This document shows positions 50,276-60,080 of a DNA stretch of 64,000 nt, in pieces. Below the pieces are notes generated by a model. It saw nothing but the letters and a program-made list of their open reading frames with translations, ran no database searches and was not told the DNA's origin. Positions within the stretch are counted from its first letter, which is position 1. Every line of letters begins with the position of its first letter. The position numbers and the translations under genes are program-made. The DNA is from Methanobacteriota archaeon (GTDB taxonomy: Archaea > Methanobacteriota > Methanobacteria > Methanobacteriales > Methanobacteriaceae). The stretch lies in NCBI GenBank assembly GCA_023411115.1, contig JAEYPF010000021.1:1-64000 (forward strand), in the 5' to 3' direction.

Positions 50276-51280
50276 ATGAGACCCATTTTATCCATATTTT
50301 CAGCGTTAATAGTATCAATTTTGCTTCTTCTATGCATGACCTATTTAAGCCTATCTTTTAATATATATTTAGAAGGTTTTCCATTCTTCGCTGTCATTTT
50401 TTTAGGTGGAATAATAGCTACATGGTTTTCAACAAAAAACAAAACTAGATATAGCATATATTATGGTGTAATATTTGCAGTTATATATGGTTTTTTCTCA
50501 GCAAAGCTCCTTATAGCATTAATCTTAATTCCACTTCTTGCCACAATGGGAGGTTCTATTGCTAAAAACGAGAAAAATACCATAAAAAATTTAATAAATA
50601 ATAAATTTCAAGGAAATTACAAAAATTTTTTTATAGACCTCTATAAGCGGAATAAAATAGTTTTAATGGCCTCATTAATTATATTTTTTGCATCTGTAGT
50701 TATAGGCGGAGCTGGCCCTTACTTATCTGGCTCCTTTAACCAGTTTATAACAAATTTAATGATAAACTATTTATCAAATTTAACGCATCTTACCAATGTA
50801 AATACACTTTCCATATTTTTAAATAACAGCAATATTGCCTTTTTATACATGTACATTGGCAGTATTTTCTTTGGAATTAGTAGTATAATCGAACTAATAT
50901 TCATTGGACTTTTTAATGGGTTTACATTTGTCAAATATCCATTTACTCTCTTTTACTTGTTACCTCATGGCATATTTGAAGTTTCAAGCTATATTATAGC
51001 AGCTGCTGCGGGATTTAAACTTCTCAGCACAGTAATGAACATAATATGGAAAGGAATACACATAAAAAGAGATAATCCTATAGGTGAACAGGTTAACAAA
51101 ATTTTAAGTATTAATTATTTAAAATTTAGAGATTCTCTAACCTTAATAGTAATTGCAATAATTTTACTCATTATAGCGGCAATTATTGAAGTTAATATTA
51201 GTAAGGCACTTGGGAATTACATTACAGGTTTAGATATTCATTCATTTTCAAAATATATGCTAAACCTGATTAATCATTAA
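50276..51280 (+). CDS. SpoIIM-like membrane protein
   Basis: A 334-residue protein with about nine membrane helices. The C-terminal region (about 115-330) matches the Stage II sporulation protein M family, here without sporulation: IGGAGPYLSGSFNQF, IELIFIGLFNGF and LLPHGIFEVSSYIIAAAAGFKL are the signature. Archaeal members probably act in membrane remodelling or transport. The N-terminal four helices (about 1-105) are an extra part. GGAGG site. Convergent with the NERD gene (four bases between stops). Confidence 0.8.
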   Translation: MRPILSIFSALIVSILLLLCMTYLSLSFNIYLEGFPFFAVIFLGGIIATWFSTKNKTRYSIYYGVIFAVIYGFFSAKLLIALILIPLLATMGGSIAKNEKNTIKNLINNKFQGNYKNFFIDLYKRNKIVLMASLIIFFASVVIGGAGPYLSGSFNQFITNLMINYLSNLTHLTNVNTLSIFLNNSNIAFLYMYIGSIFFGISSIIELIFIGLFNGFTFVKYPFTLFYLLPHGIFEVSSYIIAAAAGFKLLSTVMNIIWKGIHIKRDNPIGEQVNKILSINYLKFRDSLTLIVIAIILLIIAAIIEVNISKALGNYITGLDIHSFSKYMLNLINH

Positions 51281-51284
51281 TATT

Positions 51285-52139
51285 TTAGGTCCGACTATAT
51301 GATAACTCAATACAATAAGGTTCAATTAATAGAGCCACTTCTTTAAGAATATTGACATCAACTTTTCCATTAGAATTCTGAATAAATTGAGGTATAGTAG
51401 ATGGGAACAAAACATTATAATTCCTTGGCTTTTCTTCTATCTTAAAATTATTATCCAGAAGAGTAACAATAGAATTAACCCAAACACCATCCATATTAAC
51501 TCCATTATCTATTAAAAATTTCCTTAAAGACATTGCATTTACCAGGACCTGTTTTCCAGGTTGGCTATGTGCTTTTTTTATAGTTTTGCCACTTTTATAA
51601 AACCATTCTTTATCCCTTATTAGAAAAAACCCACTATAATTCTTTGTTTCAATTACATATATCCCCTTAGGACCTACTACAATATGATCAAGATTTCCAT
51701 AGCTTCCAGGGAATTTAACATCGTTAAAAATGAAATGGTCTTTTGGTAACTGGTTTAAATGTCCTGCTACGATGGATTCTCCTTTTATTCCTTTATTCCA
51801 GCTTTTACCTTTATTGTAACCATAAATAGTTAATCCAAAACCAATAACTAAGAAAATAATTAATAAATTAAAACCCAATAAAAATCCTATTAAACCGATA
51901 GCTCCTAAAATAGAACCTGAAATCATTATTGTATTGTATTTTGAGCTCTTTTTTTCGGCATATCCCTTACCTACACTCATACTTTCTCTTTGAGATTCAG
52001 AATTTTCATTATAATCGTCATCAAGAGAATTTAGGTACTTCAGGTTTCCACCACATTGACAAACATCAAAATCATTTAGAGATTCACCATCTTGAAGTTC
52101 ATAATAACCCTTGCACTTGTCACATAAAATGTAAGGCAT
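51285..52139 (-). CDS. zinc-ribbon, membrane NERD-domain protein
   Basis: A 284-residue protein. Residues 1-40 form a zinc ribbon ([10 protein letters not shown] and [10 protein letters not shown]), then two membrane helices (about 72-105) and a NERD domain (about 118-250) with [20 protein letters not shown], the nuclease-like acidic and Lys motif. NERD domains are related to nucleases, and those beside membrane or zinc parts are uncharacterised. ATG at 52139 has GGTGGT before it; a 52151 ATG overlaps that site and is less likely. The ribbon is like the one at 33361. Confidence 0.8.
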   Translation of the reverse strand: MPYILCDKCKGYYELQDGESLNDFDVCQCGGNLKYLNSLDDDYNENSESQRESMSVGKGYAEKKSSKYNTIMISGSILGAIGLIGFLLGFNLLIIFLVIGFGLTIYGYNKGKSWNKGIKGESIVAGHLNQLPKDHFIFNDVKFPGSYGNLDHIVVGPKGIYVIETKNYSGFFLIRDKEWFYKSGKTIKKAHSQPGKQVLVNAMSLRKFLIDNGVNMDGVWVNSIVTLLDNNFKIEEKPRNYNVLFPSTIPQFIQNSNGKVDVNILKEVALLIEPYCIELSYSRT

Positions 52140-52518
52140 TTTAACCACCATTTTATGTTTTATAATAAATAGTTTTAATAGTTGCTATTATTTGACTATT
52201 AAAAATTTTAACTATGTTTTCAAATGCACTCTCCCTCAACCACCATAAAACAAAGACATTAACATACTTGGTGGAAAAAATAATTTTCAGATTGTAAAGT
52301 TCACTCGGAAGTAAAAAGAGGAAATACAGCATAAAGGAATGATGTAAGAGTAAATTTACATTAAAATCGATAATTATATTCCAATCGAAGCAAATACTAT
52401 AAAGACAGATACTCTCATCACTATAATTATTATTTAAAGACACAACTATTTATTTTAAAAAGTACATTAATTAATAATATTTTGGGGATCTATTGATTAA
52501 TCATTGGATGGGGAGCAC
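52140..52518. other. divergent spacer with no gene believed
   Basis: AT-rich. A GTG-start minus-strand frame of 96 codons covers most of it, but it has no ribosome site and an odd composition. A short GC-richer patch at 52225-52260 (ctctccctcaaccacc) is unexplained. GGGGAG lies three bases before the kinase ATG. Confidence 0.3.
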
Positions 52519-55500
52519 ATGGACAACGAAAACATTAACTTCAAAGAAATATTCTTAAAATCACCTTTAGGTGTCTTATTTTATGATAAAGACGGCAAAT
52601 TAGTTGATGCAAATCCATCTGCTTTAAAAATTACAGGAATTCCAAAATTAGAATATGTAAAAGGTTCTAATCTGTTCGATAACCCTGATATTTACCCAAA
52701 AAAGGAAAAATTAATTAATGAGGGAATGGTCAAACTCCAATCAAAAATTGATTTTGAAAATATTAAAAAAATAGGATTTTCCGGTCAAACCCGGTCAGGA
52801 ATTGCCTATTTGGAATATGTTATTTTTGTTATTGATTCTGGTTATTTAGCGCAGCTTCAAGATATAACTAAATATAAACTTGAAGAGGAAAAAAAACACC
52901 AAGCTTTAGAAGAATCACAATCGATTTTAGAAGAGTTGCATGTTTCAAATGAGGAACTGCAATCTACCACCGAAGAACTACAGGTTGCAAATGAAGAGCT
53001 CCATCAACAGGGAGATAAACTGTTACAGGCCAATCAGACCCTACAAGAGAGTGAAGAGAAATTTTATAAAGCTTTCCATGCTAACCCTGCTGCCATGACT
53101 CTGAGTGATGCTGAAGGTAGGTATATTGATGTTAATGAAAGCTATTCAAAGTTAACTGGTTACAGTAAAGATGAATTAATAGGACATACTTCAGCAGAAT
53201 TAAATATACTAAACCCTGAAAAACGTAAACAGTATCTGATGGAATTACAAGAAAAAGGTTCAGAGGATGATGTAGAATTTGAAATAGAGACTAACTCTGG
53301 AGAAAAACGTATTGTAATTAGTAATTCTGAATTAATTAAACTCGGCAGTGAAATCAGAAATATTTCTTTTATTTATGATATCACAGAGCGTAAAAAAGCA
53401 GAAGAGTCCTTAAGAGAGAGTGAAGAAAAATTTTCGAAATCTTTCTATGATAATCCCGCACCTATGGCCATAAGTACATTAGATGCTAAGTTTATTGATG
53501 TTAATGAAAGCTATTCAAGGTTAACCGGTTATAGTAAGGCAGAATTAATTGGCCATACCTCAATTGAATTAAATATAATTACTCCTGAGGAACGTGAGAG
53601 ATATCTAAATAAGCTTGAAAAAGGTTCAATTCAAGAAATGGAATTAGAATTAACCAATAAATCTGGTAAAGAAATTATTGTAATTAGTAAAACAGAATTG
53701 TTGAAAATTAACAATGAAAATCGGATTATTTCTTTTGTTTATGATATCACTGAGCGTAAAAAAGCTGAAAATGTGATTTTAGAGGCTAAAAATCAAGTTG
53801 AATTGGAAAGACAACGTTTAGAGACTATATTAGAAACCAGTCCTGCTGCCATAATTATAATTGAAGCTTCAAATGGTGAAATTTCTTATATTAATAAACG
53901 TGCCAAGCAAATTTATGGTGTTGATGTTACAGGTCTTGATTTAGCTAATGCGATATCTAAAGTCAAATCAAAAAGAATTGACGGTTCAGAGTATCCTGTT
54001 GGGGAAGGGCCTTCAGGTCTCGCTCTAAAAGGTCAAGAAGTACACGATGAAGAAATGATTCTTGAAAGGCCGGATGGCACTACTGTTCCCATATCTGGCA
54101 GTACGGCGCCCATATTCAACTCGGAGGGTAAAGTAATTGCAGCAGTTGCTATTTTTGAAGATATTACCGAGCGTAAAAAAGCCGAATCAAATCTTCGAAA
54201 GAGCGAAACTCAGTTTAAGGTACTTACCCGAAACCTGCAGTCAGGAATAGCATTGATCAATGCAGAGGGTGAATTTACAATAGTCAATCTCTCATTTTTG
54301 CGAATGTTCAATCTGGATACCCAACTTGACATTTTAAATGTCAACAGTCAAGATTGGAGCCTCTGGAAAGTATATGGAGAAGATGGAAATTTACTTCATG
54401 TAGATGATCATCCTGTGAGGAAAGTGGCAATAACTGGTAAGCCTGTAAAGAACCAGCTTGTCGGTGTACTTAGTCCCGGGATGGACAAAATCACGTGGAT
54501 GTTGGTTAGTGCCGAACCTATTTTCAACAAAGATGGCAGTAATAGCATGACCATCTGCACCTATCACGATATTACCCAGCGCAAACAGGCCGAGGAAGAT
54601 ACTCAGAGGAACATAAAATTATTAAATGGTATCAATCAAGTATTTAGTGAATCTTTAACATGTGAAACCGTGGAAGAAGTTGTAGGTAAATGCCTTGAAG
54701 TTGCTGAAGATTTAACTGACAGCGAATTTAGTTTTATAGGCGAAATTAATTCAAATGGTCGTTTGGATGATAGGGCAATAAGTCCCCCAGGTTGGGATGC
54801 ATGCACAGCCAACTCTAAAAGATCTCTTGAACTTTTGAGTGATATGGAAATTGTTAGTTACTGGGGAAGAACAATAAAAGAAGAAAAAAGTCAAATAGTA
54901 AATAACCCTAATTCAGACCCTGATGGAAGGGGCTTACCTGAAGGCCATCCACCAATAAATTCATTTTTAGGGGTTCCACTAAAACAAGGCAATAAAACCA
55001 TTGGAATGATAGCTTTAGCCAATAAAAAAGATGGTTATGACTTAGAAGATAAGGAAAATATTGAGACATTGTCTGCCACTTTTGTTGAAGTTTTAATGCG
55101 TAAAAAAGCAGAAATAAAGCTGAAAGAAACTCTAAATAATTTAGAAGAACAGGTTAAAGAACGTACTTTAGAACTTTATACTGAACGCCAGCGACTCTAT
55201 GAAGTTTTAGAAACGCTGCCCGTAATGATATGCTTGTTAACAGAGGATCATCATGTAGCATTTGCCAACAGGTCTTTCCGTGAGAGATTCGGCGAGTCTG
55301 AAGGCAGACACTGTTATGAATATTGTTTTGGATTTAATGAGCCTTGTGAGTTTTGTGAATCATTTACACCATTAAAAACAGGCAAACCCCATCATTGGGA
55401 GGTCACAGGTCCTGATGGATCCATTATTGATGCCTATGATTTCCCTTTTACCGACACTGATGGCACTCCATTAATCCTTGAAATGGATATTGATATTACT

Positions 55501-56253
55501 AAACAAAAACAGGATGAAAAGGCACTTAAAAAAGCACATGACGACTTAAAAGAAATAGTAAATGAATTAGAACGCTCTAACCAAGAACTCCAGCAGTTTG
55601 CCTACGTATCATCCCACGATTTACAAGAACCCTTAAGAATGGTAACAAGCTATTTACAGCTTTTAGAAAGAAGGTATCAAGGTGAACTTGATGATAAAGC
55701 AGATAAATATATAAATTTCGCAGTTGACGGTGCACTTCGTATGCAGAATTTAATAGATGATCTTTTAGCATTTTCCAGAGTAACAACAAAGACTAAAGAA
55801 TCTGAATCCGTGGATTCTGAATTGATTTTAAGTCAAGTATTGTCTAATTTAGACGCATCTATAAAAGAAAATGAAGCAGTTATTTCTCATGATCCGTTAC
55901 CTACTGTAACTGCTGATTCAACTCAATTATCACAGGTATTTCAGAATTTAATCAGCAATGCAATTAAATTCCGTGGCAGTAAAAATCCAGAAATTCATAT
56001 TTCTGCCAAAAAAGAAGATAATGAGTGGATATTTTCAGTCGTTGATAATGGAATTGGAATTGATTCCAAACATTCAGAAAGAATTTTTAAGGTTTTCCAG
56101 AGGTTACATAAAAGAAGAGAATATTCGGGTACTGGAATTGGTCTAGCCGTTGTAAAAAGAATCATTGAACGTCATGGTGGAGAAGTATGGGTTGAATCAG
56201 AAGTTGGGAAAGGATCTACTTTTTATTTCACGATTCCCCCTTTTAATGAATAG
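52519..56253 (+). CDS. giant six-PAS, GAF histidine kinase
   Basis: A 1244-residue soluble kinase. PAS domains lie at about 5-115, 180-295, 305-425, 430-555, 560-690 and 880-1005, with a coiled coil (about 120-178) and a GAF domain at about 700-865 (ending LGVPLKQGNKTIGMIALANKK). PAS2 and PAS3 are near copies. PAS6 has four Cys in HCYEYCFGFNEPCEFCE, spaced for a metal or redox centre. The phosphorylation site SHDLQEPLRM has His1033; ATPase boxes are NLISNAIKFRG, DNGIGID and GIGLAVV. ATG at 52519 is preferred over TTG at 52504. A YprB-like gene and a response regulator follow on the same strand. Confidence 0.87.
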   Translation: MDNENINFKEIFLKSPLGVLFYDKDGKLVDANPSALKITGIPKLEYVKGSNLFDNPDIYPKKEKLINEGMVKLQSKIDFENIKKIGFSGQTRSGIAYLEYVIFVIDSGYLAQLQDITKYKLEEEKKHQALEESQSILEELHVSNEELQSTTEELQVANEELHQQGDKLLQANQTLQESEEKFYKAFHANPAAMTLSDAEGRYIDVNESYSKLTGYSKDELIGHTSAELNILNPEKRKQYLMELQEKGSEDDVEFEIETNSGEKRIVISNSELIKLGSEIRNISFIYDITERKKAEESLRESEEKFSKSFYDNPAPMAISTLDAKFIDVNESYSRLTGYSKAELIGHTSIELNIITPEERERYLNKLEKGSIQEMELELTNKSGKEIIVISKTELLKINNENRIISFVYDITERKKAENVILEAKNQVELERQRLETILETSPAAIIIIEASNGEISYINKRAKQIYGVDVTGLDLANAISKVKSKRIDGSEYPVGEGPSGLALKGQEVHDEEMILERPDGTTVPISGSTAPIFNSEGKVIAAVAIFEDITERKKAESNLRKSETQFKVLTRNLQSGIALINAEGEFTIVNLSFLRMFNLDTQLDILNVNSQDWSLWKVYGEDGNLLHVDDHPVRKVAITGKPVKNQLVGVLSPGMDKITWMLVSAEPIFNKDGSNSMTICTYHDITQRKQAEEDTQRNIKLLNGINQVFSESLTCETVEEVVGKCLEVAEDLTDSEFSFIGEINSNGRLDDRAISPPGWDACTANSKRSLELLSDMEIVSYWGRTIKEEKSQIVNNPNSDPDGRGLPEGHPPINSFLGVPLKQGNKTIGMIALANKKDGYDLEDKENIETLSATFVEVLMRKKAEIKLKETLNNLEEQVKERTLELYTERQRLYEVLETLPVMICLLTEDHHVAFANRSFRERFGESEGRHCYEYCFGFNEPCEFCESFTPLKTGKPHHWEVTGPDGSIIDAYDFPFTDTDGTPLILEMDIDITKQKQDEKALKKAHDDLKEIVNELERSNQELQQFAYVSSHDLQEPLRMVTSYLQLLERRYQGELDDKADKYINFAVDGALRMQNLIDDLLAFSRVTTKTKESESVDSELILSQVLSNLDASIKENEAVISHDPLPTVTADSTQLSQVFQNLISNAIKFRGSKNPEIHISAKKEDNEWIFSVVDNGIGIDSKHSERIFKVFQRLHKRREYSGTGIGLAVVKRIIERHGGEVWVESEVGKGSTFYFTIPPFNE

Positions 56254-56368
56254 ATCAAAAAATTGTAAATTTTTGACAGAATTTTGGGCATGTAAAAATG
56301 GAAGATTTTTTAAGTTTCACAAACATGTAAAGTATAAAAGCATCAAATTCCAATAAGAGCATAAGTCA

Positions 56369-57346
56369 TTGGAAAATAAAAATTTCGGAATTGAATACAT
56401 GGAATACGAAAATGCCTTTAAATTAAAGGGAAGACTCATGAGGGATCATGAAGGAACTGCTCTTGAAGATTTAATAGATGGAAATGAAGTTATTAATGAC
56501 AGTGGTACCTGTTACGATATAGAAAATCGATCCACACTAAAATTTAACACATTAGATCAAGAGAAAGCAAGAGAAAAAATTTTATCAGATTTAAAACTAC
56601 TGAATGGAATTGGAGAGTTCAGGGAACAGAAACTACGCAGTGAAGGGTATAAAAGCATTGAAGACCTGGTTGAACACGATAAATTTGGCAAAGAAGCTTC
56701 AGAGTGTTTAAAAATCATTAATGGATCTGATAAATGTAATATAACTGATTGGATCTCAGAATGGTACCCAAAATCACATCCCATGTCTTTATTTTCTTCA
56801 AGTTTTGCAGAAAATGAAGATTTTATTTTTCTGGATATAGAAACTCTAGGATTTTGTAATGTTCCCATAATCCTTTTAGGGGTTGCGAAAGTTCATGGAA
56901 ATGAAATTTGTGTAAATCAATATTTATCCCGGAGTGTAGGTGAAGAAAGTGCAGTTTTAGAGGCATTTTTATCCCATATTGATCCTGACAGTGTGTTTGT
57001 AACATTTAATGGGCAGACATTTGATATGCCATACATTCAAAACAGGATGAGATATTTTGGTATTAAAAGAAATTTAAATAAGCCTCACTTTGATTTACTT
57101 CACTTTTCACGGCGTACCTGGAGTGATAAATTACCAAACTGCCAGTTAACAACGATTGAAAATCATTTATTCGGTATAGAGCGAGAAGATGATGTTCCAA
57201 GCGGTTTAGTGCCTGACTTTTATAAGACTTATGCTAAAACTCAAAATATTGGGCCCCTAATTCCGATAATTGAACATAATAGACAGGATATAATTACTCT
57301 AGCCCTGATATTCTCCAGATTACATGACGAATACTCCATATACTAA
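56369..57346 (+). CDS. YprB-type RNase H-fold exonuclease
   Basis: A 325-residue protein. Residues about 70-105 contain a helix-hairpin-helix (LLNGIGEFREQKLRSEGYKS), and about 150-320 an exonuclease fold of the DEDD type (FLDIETLGFCNVPI; VTFNGQTFDMPYIQNRM; HNRQDIITLALIF) like YprB. All four acidic ligands appear. It probably trims DNA or RNA in repair. The first codon may be TTG at 56369 (MENKNFGIEYMEYE) or the ATG at 56399; neither has a strong ribosome site. It lies between a kinase and a response regulator, without clear functional link. Confidence 0.8.
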   Translation: MENKNFGIEYMEYENAFKLKGRLMRDHEGTALEDLIDGNEVINDSGTCYDIENRSTLKFNTLDQEKAREKILSDLKLLNGIGEFREQKLRSEGYKSIEDLVEHDKFGKEASECLKIINGSDKCNITDWISEWYPKSHPMSLFSSSFAENEDFIFLDIETLGFCNVPIILLGVAKVHGNEICVNQYLSRSVGEESAVLEAFLSHIDPDSVFVTFNGQTFDMPYIQNRMRYFGIKRNLNKPHFDLLHFSRRTWSDKLPNCQLTTIENHLFGIEREDDVPSGLVPDFYKTYAKTQNIGPLIPIIEHNRQDIITLALIFSRLHDEYSIY

Positions 57347-57484
57347 TGAAATTACATTTAGATTGTTCAAATATAATAAAAAATTAGAGCCATGATATGT
57401 ATAAATAAAATGATGTTGAAGTATAATTTCATAACTTAGTAATACTTACATGTATGCTGGTTTATTAGCTATGGAGGCGGAAAT

Positions 57485-58402
57485 ATGAAAAATAAACCAA
57501 TCAAGATTTTATTAATAGAAGACAGCCTGGAAGACGCTATAATCATACGTGAGATGTTAAGAGAAACATCTAATATCTCATTCGAATTAGAACATGTTGA
57601 TAGACTTAAAACTGGTTTTGAAACTCTATTTAATGATTCATTCGATGTATTATTACTTGATTTAAATTTACCAGATAGCTGGGGTTTTGATACATTCATC
57701 AGAACTTATGACCAGGCCCCTGAATTACCCATTGTAATTATGAGCGGATTTGACGATGAAGATGTCGCTGTTAGAGCAGTTCGTGAAGGTGCCCAGGATT
57801 ATCTAATTAAAGGACAAATAGATGGGAGATTATTGTCTCGTTCCATTTCTTATGCTGTTGAACGTAAGGAAGCTGAAAAAGAGTTAATGAAAAGCCAGAA
57901 AGATCTTAGAAAGCTCATCCAGTGGCATGAAACAGAACTAATGGAAACAGAAAAAAAACTGCAGGAAGAAATAGCAGAACGTGAAAAAGTTGAAAATAAA
58001 TTAGTTAATGCTATTAAACAGATAGAAATGGAAAAATCCCAGTTAGATGTTCTTATAAATAAATTACCAGTTGGAATTTTAATTGTCGAAGCATCTTCTG
58101 GAAAGCCTATCGTTAAAAATAAGAAGTTGGATGACATCTGGGATGATTGTTTAGAAGCAGAGGAACTAGCAGAATACTGCTATTACAATGGTTCTCATCC
58201 TGATGGAAGGCCATATGAACTTGAAGACTGGCCGTTGACGCGTTCTATTACCAGTGGTGAAGAGGTTGAAGAGGAAAAGATCATTATTTTAAAAGAAGAT
58301 GGTAGTAAAAGCGTTATAATTAGTAGTTCTATACCTATAAGGGATAATGAAGGTCAGATAATTATGGGAATGTCTATTTTTTCTGATGAGGATTCTAATT
58401 AG
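57485..58402 (+). CDS. response regulator with coiled coil and PAS-like end
   Basis: A 305-residue protein. Receiver domain at about 5-125 (IEDSLEDAI acidic pair, phospho-Asp in LLLDLNLPDS, Lys in YLIKGQI). A coiled coil (about 128-195, ERKEAEKELMKSQKDLRKL) leads to a PAS-like domain (about 200-300, AEYCYYNGSHPDGRPYE, SKSVIISSSIPIRD). It lacks any DNA-binding or enzyme output domain, so it may pass phosphoryl groups or bind other proteins. Plausibly paired with the giant kinase encoded upstream. AGGCGGAA before the ATG. Confidence 0.85.
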   Translation: MKNKPIKILLIEDSLEDAIIIREMLRETSNISFELEHVDRLKTGFETLFNDSFDVLLLDLNLPDSWGFDTFIRTYDQAPELPIVIMSGFDDEDVAVRAVREGAQDYLIKGQIDGRLLSRSISYAVERKEAEKELMKSQKDLRKLIQWHETELMETEKKLQEEIAEREKVENKLVNAIKQIEMEKSQLDVLINKLPVGILIVEASSGKPIVKNKKLDDIWDDCLEAEELAEYCYYNGSHPDGRPYELEDWPLTRSITSGEEVEEEKIIILKEDGSKSVIISSSIPIRDNEGQIIMGMSIFSDEDSN

Positions 58403-58473
58403 AATAGAATTTAATTAATAGTAAAATTTAAAATAAAGGTTTCTAGAACCTTTACTTTTTTAATAAATGTCAT

Positions 58474-58980
58474 TTATCCTAGTTTCTTAAGAGATGCTTC
58501 AGTAAATGCAGGAATATCATCAGGGCTTCGGCTTGAGATTATGTTACCATCTTCTACAACTTCTTCATTTACAAATTCTGCTCCTGCATTCTTAATATCT
58601 TGAATAATGGATTTCCATCCTGCAACTCTACGTCCTTCTATGACTTGGGCTGTAATTAAAAGTTGTGGAGCATGACAGATTGCAAAAACAGGTTTACCAC
58701 TTTCAACGAATTCTTTTGTAAATTTAACTATATTTTCATCTTCCCTTAGTTTATCAGGAGAACATCCTCCTGGAATAAAAATTGCATCAAAATCATCTAC
58801 AGATATATCTCCAGCAGATTTGTCAATATTTACCTTAGTCTTTTCTTCTTTTCCTTCAACTTGCCCCTTTTTTGATGAAATATGAGTTAATTCATGTCCT
58901 GCTTCTTTAAAAGCTTTAGAAGGTTTAGTATATTCAACATCTTCAAATTTTGGTCCAATTAAAACTCCTATTTTGCTCAT
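58474..58980 (-). CDS. DJ-1/PfpI family protein
   Basis: A 168-residue protein of the DJ-1/PfpI family. The nucleophile elbow is AICHAPQLLI with its Cys and His, and an acidic residue lies in DAIFIPGGC. The final SSRSPDDIPAF is typical. PfpI-like proteins were described as proteases but many act on glyoxal or repair protein adducts. ATG at 58980 is used because GGTGATC sits three bases before it; an upstream ATG at 58998 is unlikely. Single gene. Confidence 0.88.
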   Translation of the reverse strand: MSKIGVLIGPKFEDVEYTKPSKAFKEAGHELTHISSKKGQVEGKEEKTKVNIDKSAGDISVDDFDAIFIPGGCSPDKLREDENIVKFTKEFVESGKPVFAICHAPQLLITAQVIEGRRVAGWKSIIQDIKNAGAEFVNEEVVEDGNIISSRSPDDIPAFTEASLKKLG

Positions 58981-59093
58981 TTGATCACCTTTTAACAACA
59001 GATATTCTAAATTAATCTATTACTAAATTTATAATTAATATTATTAAAATGAATTGTTGATTAATTTTTCAATGATCAATGCTATTTCAAACA

Positions 59094-59729
59094 TTAGGGT
59101 AAATGAATACCAAACTGCGATAAAATAAATGCTATTCCTGCATAACCTAGTAATAATGTCAATCCGAAATAAATAGTAGTGACACTTACCAGCAGGTATC
59201 CTGCTAAAACAAGATAACCATCACACTCAAGAATCCCTGCAGCCAAAAAAAAGATAGAATAGGCAGGTAAACTATCAGTTAATGGTATTGGCAACGGCAG
59301 CATAAGCAAAAATGCAGTATAGACCATTAATGAAAGATTAATGCGGCTAGCTGTAAAACTACTTGTTAATATTAAAAAACGAGGCCTAATATATTTTTCT
59401 AGCCTGCCTAAAACACTCATGGTTCCATTCAATATTTTTATAAGTGTATCTTTAGGTAATTTATAGTTTATAATTCGTTTAGGTATTAAATACCTGTTAA
59501 AAATTCTACTGATACCAATGAACATTATCCCTAATCCAAAGGGTATGCTTGATCCTGGAATTGATACTGGAATTAAAAAAGGAGTGGCAAGTATCATACA
59601 TACTATTAACCCTCCACGATTTCCCATCAGATCAAGAAAATCCTTTAAACTAATACCCTTATCTGGAATTTTAGAGGATATATCCTCCAGTGACATTGAA
59701 AAAAATTTATTACAATTATGTTTAGACAA
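59094..59729 (-). CDS. ExoD-like membrane protein
   Basis: A 211-residue membrane protein of the ExoD family (exopolysaccharide synthesis ExoD). The N-terminal hydrophilic part (LEDISSKIPDKGISLKDFLDLMGNRG) leads into about five membrane helices. LIVCMILATPFLIPVSIPGSS and FLLMLPLPIPLTDSLPAYSI are characteristic. ExoD affects polysaccharide production in bacteria through an unknown mechanism. No polysaccharide genes are adjacent here. Confidence 0.85.
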   Translation of the reverse strand: MSKHNCNKFFSMSLEDISSKIPDKGISLKDFLDLMGNRGGLIVCMILATPFLIPVSIPGSSIPFGLGIMFIGISRIFNRYLIPKRIINYKLPKDTLIKILNGTMSVLGRLEKYIRPRFLILTSSFTASRINLSLMVYTAFLLMLPLPIPLTDSLPAYSIFFLAAGILECDGYLVLAGYLLVSVTTIYFGLTLLLGYAGIAFILSQFGIHLP

Positions 59730-59947
59730 TTAGTATACCTCAAAAATTATTTGTTAATTAAATATTAGAATATTTTTAACTAGATTTATATACTTAAATA
59801 TGCCCTTTATTTCTATAAATAATTAATTTAATTAGATATTTTCATTTTTAAAAAGCGCTAGTTAGTAATAATGTAACCAAAAAAATTTAAATTTTTAGGT
59901 GTATAATATTAAAAGAGGTTGAGAAAATACGCAATATTTTCGAACTT

Positions 59948-60069
59948 TCGAAAATCTAAGATTTTCGATGTTTGCGAAACTTGTTTCGCAACCGTAAAAA
60001 ATCAAAGATTTTTTACATGTACCAAACACTCGTGTTTGAGTACCACAAAATTTTTAGAAAAAAATTTTG
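59948..60069. repeat. hairpin cluster in the leader of a quinone reductase gene
   Basis: TCGAAAATC-TAA-GATTTTCGA (59948-59968), TTGCGAAA-CTTG-TTTCGCAA (59972-59991), GTAAAAAATC-AAA-GATTTTTTAC (59994-60016), CAAACAC-TC-GTGTTTG (60023-60038) and CAAAATTTTT-AGAA-AAAAATTTTG (60046-60069). The last base of the final stem is the first G of the ribosome site GAGGTG. Here the cluster precedes a gene rather than following one. Confidence 0.75.
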
Positions 60070-60080
60070 AGGTGTTTAAT

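Noticed and set aside
52153..52443. 96-codon minus-strand frame upstream of the NERD gene
   Set aside because: GTG start without ribosome site, odd residue mix, no family resemblance; it fills a promoter spacer.
59919..60080. 54-codon N-terminal extension of the quinone reductase
   Set aside because: Entirely made of hairpin repeats; a strong ribosome site and the family start (MNVLIVFAHPE) support 60081.
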